Notes: generated from the sequence alone by a model not told the origin. DNA of 27,837 nucleotides from Sphaeroforma arctica JP610 (GCF_001186125.1 NW_014039890.1:18674-46510), one strand, 5' to 3'. Shown: positions 1 through 9,921, counted from the first letter of the stretch. Numbers and translations: made by a program.

Positions 1-81
1 AAACCAGCTACTCTAGCTCCCAAGTATAAACCAGCCACTCGAGCTCTGGAGTATAAAACAGCGATATCTACTAGACAATTC
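1..81 (+). repeat. Degenerate 27-bp tandem repeat in the 3' tail of element E
   Basis: Two full units (1-27 and 28-54) both begin 'aaaccagc.actc.agctc' and end 'agtat'; a third, decayed unit follows. Looser relatives ('ctctagctct', 'aatgccagc') recur at 255-320. This looks like a minisatellite within the untranslated tail, not coding sequence. Confidence 0.6.
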
Positions 82-414
82 CTTGGGCTCTGTTTGGAAT
101 CATCGGGTTAACTGTTTTGCACGGTTTCTGCTATTGGCAGTTTTTCTCCGACACAGGTATAGTTCTATACTGTACTTGCCAGAACGCATATATGGTGTCA
201 CTACTGAACAGTTGTCTCAAGTATTCAAACCGACGGGTTACTCGAGACGTACACCTCGGGTCCTCTAGCTCTCAGAGGTAAAATGCCAGCACACTGCTCT
301 AGCTCTCGGGGATAATGCCAGCGGATCCCGCTTGTTCGTGGAGGTAAAATTAGCGTCCCAGATAGTTAGTACATCTTCATTCCTGAAGCTCGCACACGTT
401 CCGTGCTTCAGCGT

Positions 415-429
415 GGGGGGGGGGGGGGG
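415..429 (+). other. Polypurine tract (G15) of element E
   Basis: A run of fifteen G lies one base before the LTR start TGTGGTCAG. Its position matches the polypurine tract that primes plus-strand DNA synthesis in LTR elements. Element D has a G10 run in the same place (25471-25480). A pure-G tract is unusual for this site; most families use mixed A/G. Confidence 0.65.
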
Positions 430-430
430 T

Positions 431-664
431 TGTGGTCAGATATGCGATTTAGGGTTATCAGGGTTTTTGTAGTTAGATATCCGATTTTGGGTTATTAAGG
501 TTTATTTGCGGATCGGTCATAAACCCAGTTTAGGGTTCTGATCCGAATACGCACTTGCGCTAATTGACCAGATGCTAATCGAGTAATGTTCAATAAATAG
601 CCAACGACTCACCTCTGATGAGGGGAGTACGTTGGGATATAGTTATTGACGCGTATTTACCACA
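431..664 (+). repeat. 3' LTR of element E (234 bp)
   Basis: It starts TGTGGTCAG and ends in CA, and aligns along its length to the 211-bp LTRs of element D: AATAAA at 592-597, the stem-loop at 602-634, and the end block 'gcgtattt..c.aca'. It is longer mainly because of an internal 37-bp-spaced duplication (copies starting at about 438 and 475, each 'agatat.cgattt.gggttat'). It is clearly diverged from D's LTRs, so it is a related subfamily or an older copy. Confidence 0.8.
592..634 (+). promoter_or_regulatory. AATAAA signal plus stem-loop in LTR E
   Basis: AATAAA (592-597) is the likely polyadenylation signal. Directly after it, CAACG (602-606) can pair with CGTTG (630-634), and the inner stem continues CTCaCCTC / GAGGgGAG around a TGAT loop. 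The same arrangement occurs in both LTRs of element D. Confidence 0.55.
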
Positions 665-869
665 ATCATCTGCACTGTGCAGTCCAATCTCGTTTTGGCT
701 CAATGTAAGTTGGGTGCGTCTGTTCATTTCATCGGCACTCGGGTTGTCTCCCATTGCTACTTCCATTGTGGCGATCGAAATTAGCCTCGCTGTATCTAAC
801 GGAGTCGATATTTGCTTGGAGCGAGGCTCTGCATACCCTAGGCTGTGCGAGAACGAGGTGAGTAGCTGT

Positions 870-1230
870 TAGCCAGACTTTGGGCCCGCTCGTACTATAA
901 CCGTGTGGGCCCATGGTGTCTTTCCACAGGCGATCTTGCCATCCTTCAAGAAAGTATGCGCGGTTCTCGGAACTAAGATTGGGTCCTGTTGGAGTAGCGA
1001 TACAAACAATTGTAACCACTCTGCTTGTGGTGCCCATGGTAAGCACACCGTGGCTGACGCTCCCTCGGACTTGATCTTCCTCAACATCCGATATATCAAA
1101 TACCATGTAGGATTCATCCATACGTCGATATGCTTCCAGTTGTGCTCAAAAGCACTCCCTTTCTTATTCTCGGAGAGAAGTATCGTGACAGTTAGTGGTC
1201 CTTTTCTGAGGCGAATACATCGACGTTGTT
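870..1230 (-). pseudogene. Dam-like (N6-adenine methyltransferase-like) module of element A
   Basis: Downstream of RNase H the minus strand shows NVDVFAS (about 1200-1227), then an NPTW motif (about 1103-1114), then 'RMLRKIKSEGA' and a Pro-Trp-rich 'LPWAPQAEW'. Known: DIRS-like retrotransposons carry a Dam-like domain after RNase H with the same order (DvDLFAS, NPPW-like, R.L.KI, P.WP.Q.W). I infer that this is that module. The NPTW motif corresponds to the NPPW/DPPW motif of adenine methyltransferases. In DIRS elements the domain's enzymatic role is unproven. The copy here is a fossil. A Ty3-type polyprotein would normally run from RNase H into integrase at this point. Confidence 0.6.
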
Positions 1231-1329
1231 CTTGCCCAAGAGCTGCTGCGCCTGTTTGAAGTAGTCTGGGAATAGTTTCCAGCATTCGGCGTAAAACACC
1301 TCCATATCCTCTTCGTCGACTGTCCCCTC

Positions 1330-2622
1330 ATGAAGTCGAAACCACGCGTCAGGCAACACATTCTTTTCGCCGGGTATGTGCGATATGGTAAAGTTGAACG
1401 GCGCTACGATATGATGCCATCTCTGTAACATCGGGTTGAGCTTCAACTGTGTACTCATGTAGATTAATGCTTTGTGGTCCGCCAGTACGGAGAAACCGCT
1501 GCAGTGTGTAAGTCCGTACACTAATGCAAGTAGCTCCTTCATCGGTGTGGCGTAGTTGCGTTGGGCTGCATTCAATGCCTTGCTGAAAAACATGAGATAG
1601 TGCTTCCGCCCCTCCACGGTTTGGAATAGGGAACCTCCGATACCGTAGTTACTAGCGTCTGTCTCGAGTTGTACTGGTATGCCGTCCACTGGGAAGCGAA
1701 GAACTACCGAGTTTACTATCGCGTGCTTCATGGCGTCCCATGCCTCTTGGTGGCGGGGCTCCCATTTGTTCCCGATGTCCTCATTCGACTTGAGTTTCAC
1801 AAACTCCCGTAAAGGCGCTACAATCCTGGCGAAGTTGGGGGTATGTTCTCGCAGGAAGTTTGCCAGGCCTAGTGCCGAGGCAATGTCTTTGTAACGCTTG
1901 GGTGTTGGCCAATCGATCAACTTTGCTTGTTTCTCGTGGCAGATGTCGATGCCTGCCTTGGAGACCTTCTTACCGAGCACCATGACTTCTCTCACTGCGA
2001 AGTGACACCTGGTTGGATTCAGCTTGAAGTTGTGGTACGTTAGTCGGCGGATGACTTCTTTCACCACTTTCGTGTGCTCTGCTAAGTTATCCGTTGCTAT
2101 AACTATGTCGTCCATGTAGTGGTAAGCGGGTAGGGCTTTCAGCACGACACTCAGGATTCGTTGAAACTGATGCGTCAACATGTGCAGACCAAAGGGTGCT
2201 GACGTGATGGAATACTGACTCTTACCGTGGGTAAAGCTGAACAAATACTGCAAGTCTGGCTGTAATTAGCAGCCTATAGTATACTGCCGTTAAGTCCAAG
2301 GTCGTGTAGTATCTCTTGCCTTCAATGTTTCCGTAATGTCGTTAATCCTCGGAATTATGAATTGGTCTGCCGGAATCAGTGCGTTCACCGCTCTCAAATC
2401 CAGGCATACCCGGACCTTCTTCAATTCTTCCGACTAGATGTACTCTGGTACTGCTAGTAGGGGGAGGTTGACTGGTGTCGGAGTATCCCGCATAGTGATC
2501 ACAAGATCTTCCTGCCATTTCTCGACTTGCTTGTCGATCCATGGGATCCACTTGTCCGCGACGAAGTTACGTACTTCCCTTCTCATGCTCATCGCCGTCT
2601 CTTGCGTGATGGGTATCCGCAC
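1330..2622 (-). pseudogene. pol: Element A pol: reverse transcriptase and RNase H
   Basis: The RT catalytic motif is YMDD (2107-2118), preceded by the palm segment SAPFGLH and FQR and followed by 'LNPTRCHF' and the LGLANF connection-region motif. RNase H shows LETDASNYGIGG, then FFSKALNAAQ and LADHKALIYM. RT copies element RNA into DNA and RNase H removes the RNA strand. Strong residue-by-residue similarity to element D (23402-24715) supports the call. This region is part of a broken copy. Confidence 0.9.
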
Positions 2623-2630
2623 TTCTCTTC

Positions 2631-3203
2631 TTACAAGACGACATTATCTTTGTCCGAAATCACCTTGTTACCCTCCAGTTCCGCTTTCAATTCTTGGCGA
2701 ATCCCGTCCGCCTCTGTCAAATCTGGGCCATTCCGGAGTGGGAGAGGTTCCAAGAGTTTGTCTAGTTCGTCAATTGGTGCAAAGGGAGACTGAAGACCTC
2801 CTTTATACAAACCCAAACTCGGCATCAGGTCTTGGCCTATGATAACGGTTATTGATGGGGGTAGGTTCATCAGCTCGAATGATTGTGTCGACATCTCTAG
2901 CCCATATCGAACTGGTGTGGCGAGTGTAGCTCCCAACCGTTTCGTGCGTAACGATCTGTCTGCTAAATATATGTAGGCTCCTTCTGGTGCTGGTGTTGTT
3001 GGTAAATTCCATTCTTTTGCGGATGCCGTGTCAATGCAACTCCTGTTTGCTCCTGAGTCAACGAGTGCTCTGCATGTCTTTCCATTTACTTGTATGTTGA
3101 TAAACACCCTGTTGTCTTTCGATATCAGTGGGTCTTTCATAGATAAGATTGCCGATGCACCCTGCGGGAGAAGAAGGGTTACATCAGAGTCAGACACCCT
3201 CAC
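2631..3203 (-). pseudogene. pol: Element A retropepsin (aspartic protease)
   Basis: The active-site motif DSGA lies at 3048-3059 in the context LVDSGANRSCI, followed by a hydrophobic stretch ending VIIGQDLMPSLGL, which is the flap/ILGxD-type region of retroviral-type proteases. The family is a homodimeric aspartic protease that processes Gag and Pol. The frame is open for about 190 codons and corresponds to element D 22754-23400. Confidence 0.85.
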
Positions 3204-3206
3204 GTC

Positions 3207-4214
3207 CTAATGAGAGACGTCGGAGAGGTCATCCCAATCCTCAGTGTGTTGATCCCCACCCCATTCTTCTTGTTCGTCTTCGTCTGGGTGTTGCAGAAGT
3301 AAGGCAATGTGCATCTCGGTGGGGTTGAACGCCTCCTCCTCTTCTTCCTGCGCTGGAACGTCGACCGCGTTTACCTGGAGGGTGGGTTGAGATTGCCGCT
3401 GTTGAAATGTCGGCTTACCCACTCGCTGGTTAGAACAGTGATTCCTGCACGATGGGATGTGTCGAAAGCTGGGTGGCGCATTCGTGCGGCATGCATTACA
3501 ACCCGTTGTAGGTGGACGTCCAGCGTTTCCTGCTGCTGGAGGTTGGTTCTGTGCCTGCGGGTTTGCGACGCCTCTATTCTGAGGCTGTCTCCTTGCCTGT
3601 CTGGTGAAGCCGCGTAGCCTGTCTGCGGTTGCGTCGGTCATACCTCTTTGCCAGTTTTTCTTAGATACCGGATCCGTCTGCTCATTGCGAATAGTGAAAT
3701 CTGCTTCCTGTATGTTCGGGTTCAGAATTCGTAAGAGCTCTTCCGTGTCCATACTATCCCATCCTGGGTGGTGCTGGAGGGTCCGTTCATACGTTAAATG
3801 ACCTGTCAAGTCTTCCAGTCCTTGCACGAGGCAATGGTTCAGAAGTCGTTGCGGAAAATCTCCTTTCTTTTCGGCTCTGTCCCAACCTTTTTCGTGGATG
3901 TCAACCACCTTGCTCAGATATTCCCGTGCTGATTCGTTACCTCTCACTCGGGGGTTACCTCGAGCAAGTCGTTTGAACGGTGGATCTATCGTGGCTCTGC
4001 TTTCGTGATCGCAGATGCTGTCGATCACCTGCGCCGCCGTCAGTCTCGTGAGGTTTTCGTTTTTATATTTGATTGAGTCCAATGTAGGTTTGACCGCCTT
4101 AAAGTGAACCAATACCTTGTAAAACCAACGTATCACCCATGTTTCATCGAGGCCAGAGACTTGTGCGTTCTTCACTGCTTCCTCTAGTGCCCCTCTTGTG
4201 TCACGTTCCGCCAC
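3207..4214 (-). pseudogene. gag: Element A Gag core with variant zinc knuckle
   Basis: A 335-codon open frame. Its first half matches element D Gag ('GALEEAVKNAQVSGLDETW', then WFYKVL.HFK) and probably forms the helical capsid-like region that assembles particles. Toward the carboxy end lies a Cys/His motif CX2CX9HX3C (3447-3500), shared with element D and different from the usual CX2CX4HX4C knuckle. The tail is acidic (EEEEE, DEDEQEEW). It sits immediately upstream of the protease, as in Gag-Pol elements. Confidence 0.75.
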
Positions 4215-4318
4215 GTTGTGGAGTCGATACCTTCCTTGTGGCCAGTCTGGCCATTAGCGAGGCTCATGCTGACGCTTTAAGGCCTCTTGTTGGGTCTGAA
4301 CTGCTCCTTGCAAAGCAT

Positions 4319-5633
4319 TTATATGATGGTCTGCAGAGAAATGCATCGTTGCTCATCGTGTTGCTCCTGTGCTTCACATAGCGACACTGCAGATTCTGCT
4401 ATCTTTGCTTCTAGGAGGCTGCAATAATCTAGTTGCTGCTGTTTCGTCTGCTTAGGCGGTACTACGGGTGTCGGTGCACCCCGGGGAGGGGTCGTGTGGA
4501 GAGGTGCGTGGTGTGGCGTAGAGGTGCGAGAGGTGGAGTTGTTCGCGATACTCTGTTGACTGCGAGTGTCGAAGACGGCTGCTTGTGTCGGCTGTGGTGC
4601 CCTGTCCCTCTGCCGCAATAACTGTTGTCGAAGTCGGCATGCTTATTGGGCTTGAGCGACTGTACCGTGGGGGTTTTCCCAAAACTGTCCCTCTTGCATC
4701 TCTCTCTGTGTTTCTAGTCGTCTATCTCTGTGTGACCCAACACGTCTATTCTTGTTGCTACGTGATCCATGGGATTGGGCGGAATAAGAGGCTAGGTTGA
4801 ACTCACTGTCGTAGTCGTCTTCGTGATTCCCTTCGTTGTCCCGTGGGTATTGATCCTGGATCGCCCTGCGTCTCGACTGGTGGACATCCTCATACGGTCG
4901 AGTCTGGCGTTTCCACGTGTTGTCCCTGTCGTCGCTGTATCGGTGGGGTGATTGGGATATATCGCTGCTCCTTGTGAAGTGTTCATCACTTCGTCGTCCA
5001 CTCCGGCTCTCATAACCTGAACGTTCGCTGCGTCGGTCGTCCCTCACGTTGGTGTCATGAGTTTTTTGCTGCCTTTTGTGCATCCGTTTCTTACGACGTT
5101 CTTTGTCGATGTCTGAGAGGGAGCGTAACGTTGCTTTCCCTTCCTGTCGAGTGCGTCGGGGGATGCTCCTGCCTCTTCACCCTCCTTGAGCCCGGCGTGG
5201 TTTCTTGCTGGGAATATCACGCGGGGGGGGAGGGCATTAGATATGCGCTGGAGGCGTGAGTAGTTGTTGTTGTTGGCGAATCTGTCGTGGTCGCCGCTGG
5301 TGGATCGGTGCCTGACGGTGTGGTCGTTGGAGCTGTAGGCCTTGCGTGCCTACGGTCTCCGTCCCTTTTTTTGGGGGTCAAAGGGAGTCGCGGGACTGTC
5401 TCGCTCACACCCGCTGGTGCCCCAGTAGGGATTGGTGGGGAGTCTTCTGGCGCTTGTGGCAAACCGATGCCAAAAGCAATCGCTGCTTGCTGTTGGAACA
5501 AGTAGTCTGGCATCGGCGGCGCGGTGCTACTGGTCGGTTGAGTGTCGGGTGCGGTGCTGCTGGCTGACTCAGCGATGGAACCGCTGGGTATCGAGGTAGC
5601 CGTTGCGTACGGTGCAGAGTGGTTGGCGGTCAT
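4319..5633 (-). pseudogene. gag: Element A Gag amino-terminal low-complexity regions
   Basis: Three adjacent open stretches on the minus strand look like the amino-terminal part of Gag: 5633-5217 is Thr/Pro/Ser-rich, 5083-4643 is Arg/Ser/Asp-rich and highly charged, and 4618-4319 has a predicted helical 'SLLEAKIAES' segment comparable to element D at 21540-21690. No catalytic domain is expected or seen. The assignment rests on position and composition more than on sequence identity. This is part of a broken copy. Confidence 0.5.
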
Positions 5634-5779
5634 CGTGCTAGTGTCGAAATATCGAGTGTAGTCTTCTCGTTGATACGCTAGCTGCTTAAGTAGTCCGCCC
5701 CTGATGTGCAGGACGTGTGCGTGCTCGACGTTCGCTCTAGTGCCTCTCCATTGTGTTGGTTCAGGTCGAGGACGGAGTC

Positions 5780-5957
5780 ATTAACGCTTGTATATACCTT
5801 TCGCCCATTTGCATGCCGTTAGGCTGCCTTGCCGTTAAACGTGGTGGGCGTTAACGTATTGCCTTGGCGCCGCGTCTGCGTTCTCGCCCGATTTCCGTTA
5901 ACGTTTATCGTACCACGTAATTGCGGCGGAACTGTTAACGTTGAACGTTATCGTTCT
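5780..5957. repeat. Cluster of GTTAACG motifs
   Basis: GTTAACG occurs exactly at 5850-5856, 5897-5903 and 5934-5940, with near copies ATTAACG (5780), GTTAAACG (5833) and GAACGTTA (5943) within 180 bp. The cluster lies just upstream of the element A Gag region in its sense direction, so it may be part of that element's leader or promoter. Function is unknown. Confidence 0.4.
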
Positions 5958-6041
5958 GTCCGAGTTTGCTGGGCTTCAGAAAAAGACTAGGCTCGCTGCT
6001 CCAAACCTGTGTTCCTACTCCACAATTTTCCAACTCCGCGG

Positions 6042-6098
6042 TTGCTCCTCCGAGTTATTGTTGCTCCTCCGAGTTATTGTTGCTCCTCCGAGTATATT
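6042..6098. repeat. Three 19-bp tandem repeats
   Basis: The unit 'ttgctcctccgagttattg' occurs perfectly at 6042-6060 and 6061-6079, with a third copy at 6080-6098 that diverges in its last five bases. It is a short minisatellite in non-coding sequence. Confidence 0.9.
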
Positions 6099-6329
6099 CT
6101 GCCCCTGATTTACTCTGCCTCTTGGAGTCCAGGAGTTCTCGTCCAGGTGGAAAATTTTGCTCTTGTCGGGGTCCCTGGAGTAATGGGTCTCAGGCCCCAA
6201 AATTCAAAAAGAAAAGAAAAAAGGGACTAGTTTTAGAATTTAGGCCCAATTTTGTGTGGCTATGGGTGAGGGTGGATGGACCAGAATGCTCCAGATACCT
6301 GGCGCTAATCGCCATGACCTAGGGTGCCT

Positions 6330-8051
6330 CCTAATTATTCACATTTCTTACCTGAACTTACCTTGTATTTGTTGCAATGTTCGCTATATGTTCTTCATTG
6401 ACTCTGTTCCAGTGTGTCTGTACAAATGCACTTAGAAACAAGAAGAACGTGTTCAAGTGTCGTATCGTCATGCGTAATTATATAGAAATCTAATATTCAT
6501 ATCATTATTAAACAATGAAGTAAAGGAATGCCTGAACGAGGCTGTGGTTCGCCAAATTGAATCGTGTTGCTCCTACCTCGTGCGAGTGTCTGTGGTTAAG
6601 AGTTTAATAACTCCGAATCCCCCCGCTCGTTCGTACGGCACTTACCTGTCTTACCTGTACGTCGATACATTCTTATATCTCATGGTTGTAACTCGTCTTA
6701 TTATATCAACTGATTTCTATTACTTGTTACATCGTTACACTACCCATTATTTCTATTACTTGTTACATCGTTACACTACCCACCTTTGAAATCTCGCTGG
6801 CCTGTAGTTCGCAATGTATAGCCTTCGTCTGATCCGACTCGTCTTCATCCATGTCGTGCTCTGTGTGGCTATATGTGTGTCTCAACTACTAGTTGGTGCC
6901 CATCGTGTGAGAGTTATGGACACTGTGTTGTCGCCACGTCTTTGTGCATCACGCTATGACGTATACGCCAACCCATCTTCTAAATACGTGCACTGGTTCT
7001 CCATGTATTTATATACCTTATAGTTATATACGTAGCCTTTTATAGACATATCTTTCTATTCTGTAGATGTATCTATTATGTCTATCCTTCTCATCACCCT
7101 CAGGGTCGGTACGTCCTTGTGTAGCTAAGGCCCGTTTCTGATGACCATGTTATATGAATTGTCATGGCGGGTATAATAACGCCTAGACGTGTGCGACCTA
7201 TTCGTGTGCAAATCCTGTACTCATGACCATGTTTATCTATACTTGTATGGAAACTGGTATGACAACAAGTGGTTTTACACATATACACAATATAACTTGC
7301 CCAATCTAACATAGATTGTGTATCACAAGCTCGCGGACGAGTGTCATAGCCTTAAACCCTATCACCCGTCACATGTCTATATTCTTGTCACAATTTGTGC
7401 CATGTTATTTAGAAATTTATAACTAATTCATTCCAGCCTGTTTATCGATACCATAACATGTGCCTATGTGTGTGCTCTTGTCATGACTTGCACTATATTA
7501 CATATAGTGTATACAAATTCTTGGACTAGTCTGTTACGCATGTCCGTCTCAAATGCACTTGTGAACACACACCACCTGTTACTTCTCTTCACTAGGAACT
7601 ATCTTATTCTGTATTTACACTTGGTTTAACCTTCTCATATCACAACCTGAACCCCCATTTGTGTTCTATTTGTTATTCCTAAGTAATACTTTGTACTCAG
7701 TATACACAACCAACATTGTCTAAATCATTTGTTCCAAATTTGATACTTAACTTATGTGTTGGTCTGGCACTCACCCTATTTTGTCTGTGCAGACGCTGGG
7801 TAATACTTGTGTTGTTGAAATGCCAAAAATGGGTATCTTGAACTAATGCTCCCCACTATTCCAGAAATTAATTGTTTGTTATCTTATTTCCTTTCTTTCA
7901 GATGATCTATTTAGACGCTCTAATTGGACTTGGTAATTTGGTTGAACGACCTAACGCTCTCTATTCTCGTATATTAATAATACTTGCCTATAAAAATATA
8001 GAAAATAAAATTAATGAAAATAAAAATACCTAAAATTCTATCCGTAAAAAT
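6330..8051. other. Stretch without a recognised gene
   Basis: The sequence is T- and C-rich on the plus strand, with only short, unconvincing open frames. Between elements A and B it could hold the untranslated leader of A (minus strand) and flanking DNA. Apart from the 34-bp direct repeat at 6713-6782, I see nothing recognisable. Confidence 0.5.
6713..6782. repeat. Two 34-bp direct repeats
   Basis: Copies at 6713-6746 and 6749-6782, each starting 'atttctattacttgttac' and ending 'cactaccca', are identical and separated by two bases. This indicates a recent local duplication in otherwise unique AT-rich sequence. Confidence 0.92.
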
Positions 8052-8248
8052 TGTAGTAAACACGTCAAATACGGTCATAAACCCTACTGAGGCTCAGTGA
8101 GCCTCGGTCAGGTATATTTATTAAGTAATTTGACTGTTTACGTGAGTTCCGTAGAGTCTCACCATGTGCGACTCTATGGAACTAAAACCTGCTAAGCAGG
8201 TTTATCCTAAACCTAACCAGGTTTATCCTATTAAGGAGTTTTACTACA
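8052..8248. mobile_element. 197-bp hairpin-rich unit with inverted ends
   Basis: The unit starts TGTAGTAAA and ends TTTACTACA, an inverted repeat of nine bases or slightly more. Inside are three hairpins: GAGGCTC/GAGCCTC with a 3-base loop (about 8089-8106); GTTCCGTAGAGTC/GACTCTATGGAAC (about 8147-8183, one G:T-type mismatch); and the near-perfect palindrome 'aaacctgctaagcaggttt' (about 8186-8204). It abuts the end of element B's RNase H sequence. It may be a MITE-like insertion or a short LTR of B in minus orientation, since its ends are TG...CA. No target duplication is evident and no second copy was seen in the window. Confidence 0.5.
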
Positions 8249-9018
8249 GTTGTGCTGGATTCAAGCCTTTTCAGAAGTAGATAATGTCTCTTCTGACTCC
8301 ATCGATGACTTGAAACAAACACCCTCCTATGCCATAGTCACTAGCATCGTTCATGATTTGAAACGGCACCTCATCAATCTGGTATGCTAGTGGCGATGGC
8401 TGCTTTGAGTTCTTCCCACTTCTTGATTAGTTCCGGTGTCCATAACATGGATATGTTCTGATTCATTTTTCCCTTCATTAGGTTCCGAAAGTGTTTCGTT
8501 GTGTGGGCAAATTTGAGGACATGGTCTTGCTTATAATTTGCTAGTCCCACTGCTTTGTGCAGATCTCTTTTTGTTCTGAGTAGTGGCCAATCCATCATTC
8601 TTTTTTGTTTCTCAGGGTCCGCTTTGAGTCCCTGTGTGGTGACTTTCACCCCAAGAATGTTGATCACTTTGACCGCAAAGGCACATATGTTGTGATTTAG
8701 TCGGAAGTTTGCGCTATTCAGTCGCTTGATTACTCCACGAACTGTTTTGCAGTGTTCTTCTTCTGTGAGACTCGCAATGACTATGTCATCTACATACACT
8801 TGTACTCCTTTGATATCTATGAGCAGATTCGCCATGACTCTCTGAAATTGTGCTGTTAGTGAGTGTAGTCCAAACGGCGCGGACTTGAATGAATATTGCG
8901 CTCCTCTCCACGAGAATGCGAAGAAGTGTTGGCCTGCTTCGTCTACTAGGAAGTGATTAAATCCTCCTGTAAGATCTAGCTTTGAAAAGAACTGTGCTCC
9001 TTGTAGGTTGTGTAACAC
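8249..9018 (-). pseudogene. pol: Element B reverse transcriptase and start of RNase H
   Basis: RT motifs are LDLTGGFNHF, SAPFGLH with FQRVM, and YVDD (8785-8796), followed by 'LNHNICAFAV' and LGVKV. The connection region shows AVGLANY. At 8249-8373 the start of RNase H is visible (NDASDYGIGG, then LFQVIDG). The call rests on these ordered motifs and on parallel structure with elements A and D. It is part of a broken copy. Confidence 0.88.
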
Positions 9019-9069
9019 TTCTTTACTTTTGGTAACACAAACTTGTCCTGTTCATATTGATAATTGATC

Positions 9070-9780
9070 TCACGTAAGTCTAGACATGTCCTGACTTTTT
9101 TTGAGTAGACCTGTTTGGTCATGTTCTCCTGCTGATAACAACGGCAGGTTTACCGTTGTGGGTTTGTCGCGTTTGTATATGTGACCATCTTTAAGCCATC
9201 GTTGCACATTCTCGTTCGTTTGCGGAATGTATTTGTGCGGAACAAAGTTGACTTTAGCGTGCCTCATTTGTCTGACGCTGATTTCATTTGCAGGTACCGT
9301 GACTGTGGAGCCTGGTAGGTTACAATGAACATCAGGAGGTATATTCGCACTGGTATCCAGGAGGTCTGTAAGTGACTCTCTGAAACCTTCTTGTTCATGC
9401 TCTAAGTCTTCTTCATGTGGTGTGAGGAGTGATTCCCATTTTGCATCTGTTGGTATGAATGGGTTGATTAACCCTGCTATGTATATACCTATGTATGGTA
9501 GAATGTCCATACCTAGAAGTATTGGTGTCTTTTTGTCTGGTAAGTCCAATACTTCAAAGCACTGAGAGGTCATCCTCCCTCCATAGTTAATGTCACAAAC
9601 TTCTGTTGATCCAGTGCGTTGTATTATTGCATCTGTTTGTACTCGTTGTATATACCCAGGTTGCGCTCTAACAGACAGATATAGTTCTGAAACTACACTT
9701 TTGTCCATGCATGAGCGTTGTGCCCCTGAGTCTACTAGTGCATTGTATGTATTGCCATTTATTTGTATAGCAATGTGTAA
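9070..9780 (-). pseudogene. pol: Element B retropepsin and Pol amino-terminal linker
   Basis: The active-site motif DSGA lies at 9721-9732 in the context LVDSGAQRSCM. It is followed by a strand-rich region ending ILLGMDILPYIGIY, the typical second hydrophobic motif of retroviral-type proteases. Downstream 'RHAKVNFVPHKYIPQTNE' parallels the pre-RT linker of A and D (NFV.D.WIP....), and TTVNLPLLS marks the start of RT. Confidence 0.82.
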
Positions 9781-9921
9781 ACGTTGGTCTCGTGGTGCGG
9801 GAAGTAAAGATAAAGGTTAATAATTTATATCATTTGCATTTATTAACAACGTTTCTTCATCTGTAAATACATAGAGTCTGTCAGCCAGATCAATCATGTT
9901 CGCTTCCGCCCACCAGTGTTT

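Larger units (their letters stand above)
1..664 (+). mobile_element. Element E: 3' end of a Ty3/Gypsy-type LTR retrotransposon
   Basis: This is the 3' untranslated tail plus 3' LTR of a plus-strand element whose body lies left of the window. Seen: the stretch 305-430 resembles 25370-25480 just before the 3' LTR of element D (shared blocks such as 'gccagcggatcc', 'cacacgt.ccgtgcttcagc' and then a G run), and it is followed by an LTR related to D's. No coding region of this copy is inside the window, so its state cannot be judged. The tail holds degenerate 27-bp repeats. It ends exactly where minus-strand element A sequence begins, which suggests that E inserted into A; the other junction would lie outside the window. 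Confidence 0.75.
665..5640 (-). mobile_element. Element A: broken Ty3/Gypsy-type retrotransposon
   Basis: Parts seen in minus-strand order: Gag amino-terminal low-complexity and basic regions (about 5633-4319), Gag core with zinc knuckle (4214-3207), retropepsin (3203-2631), reverse transcriptase (about 2622-1700), RNase H (about 1690-1330) and a Dam-like module (about 1230-870). The copy is broken, with more than five breaks. No LTR of its own was found at either end. On the left it stops at the LTR of element E; on the right the leader probably runs past 5640, without a visible boundary. Gag, protease and RT are plainly related to element D (RT roughly two-thirds identical by eye), so A and D are one family in opposite orientation. 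It is older than D, judged by decay. Confidence 0.85.
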
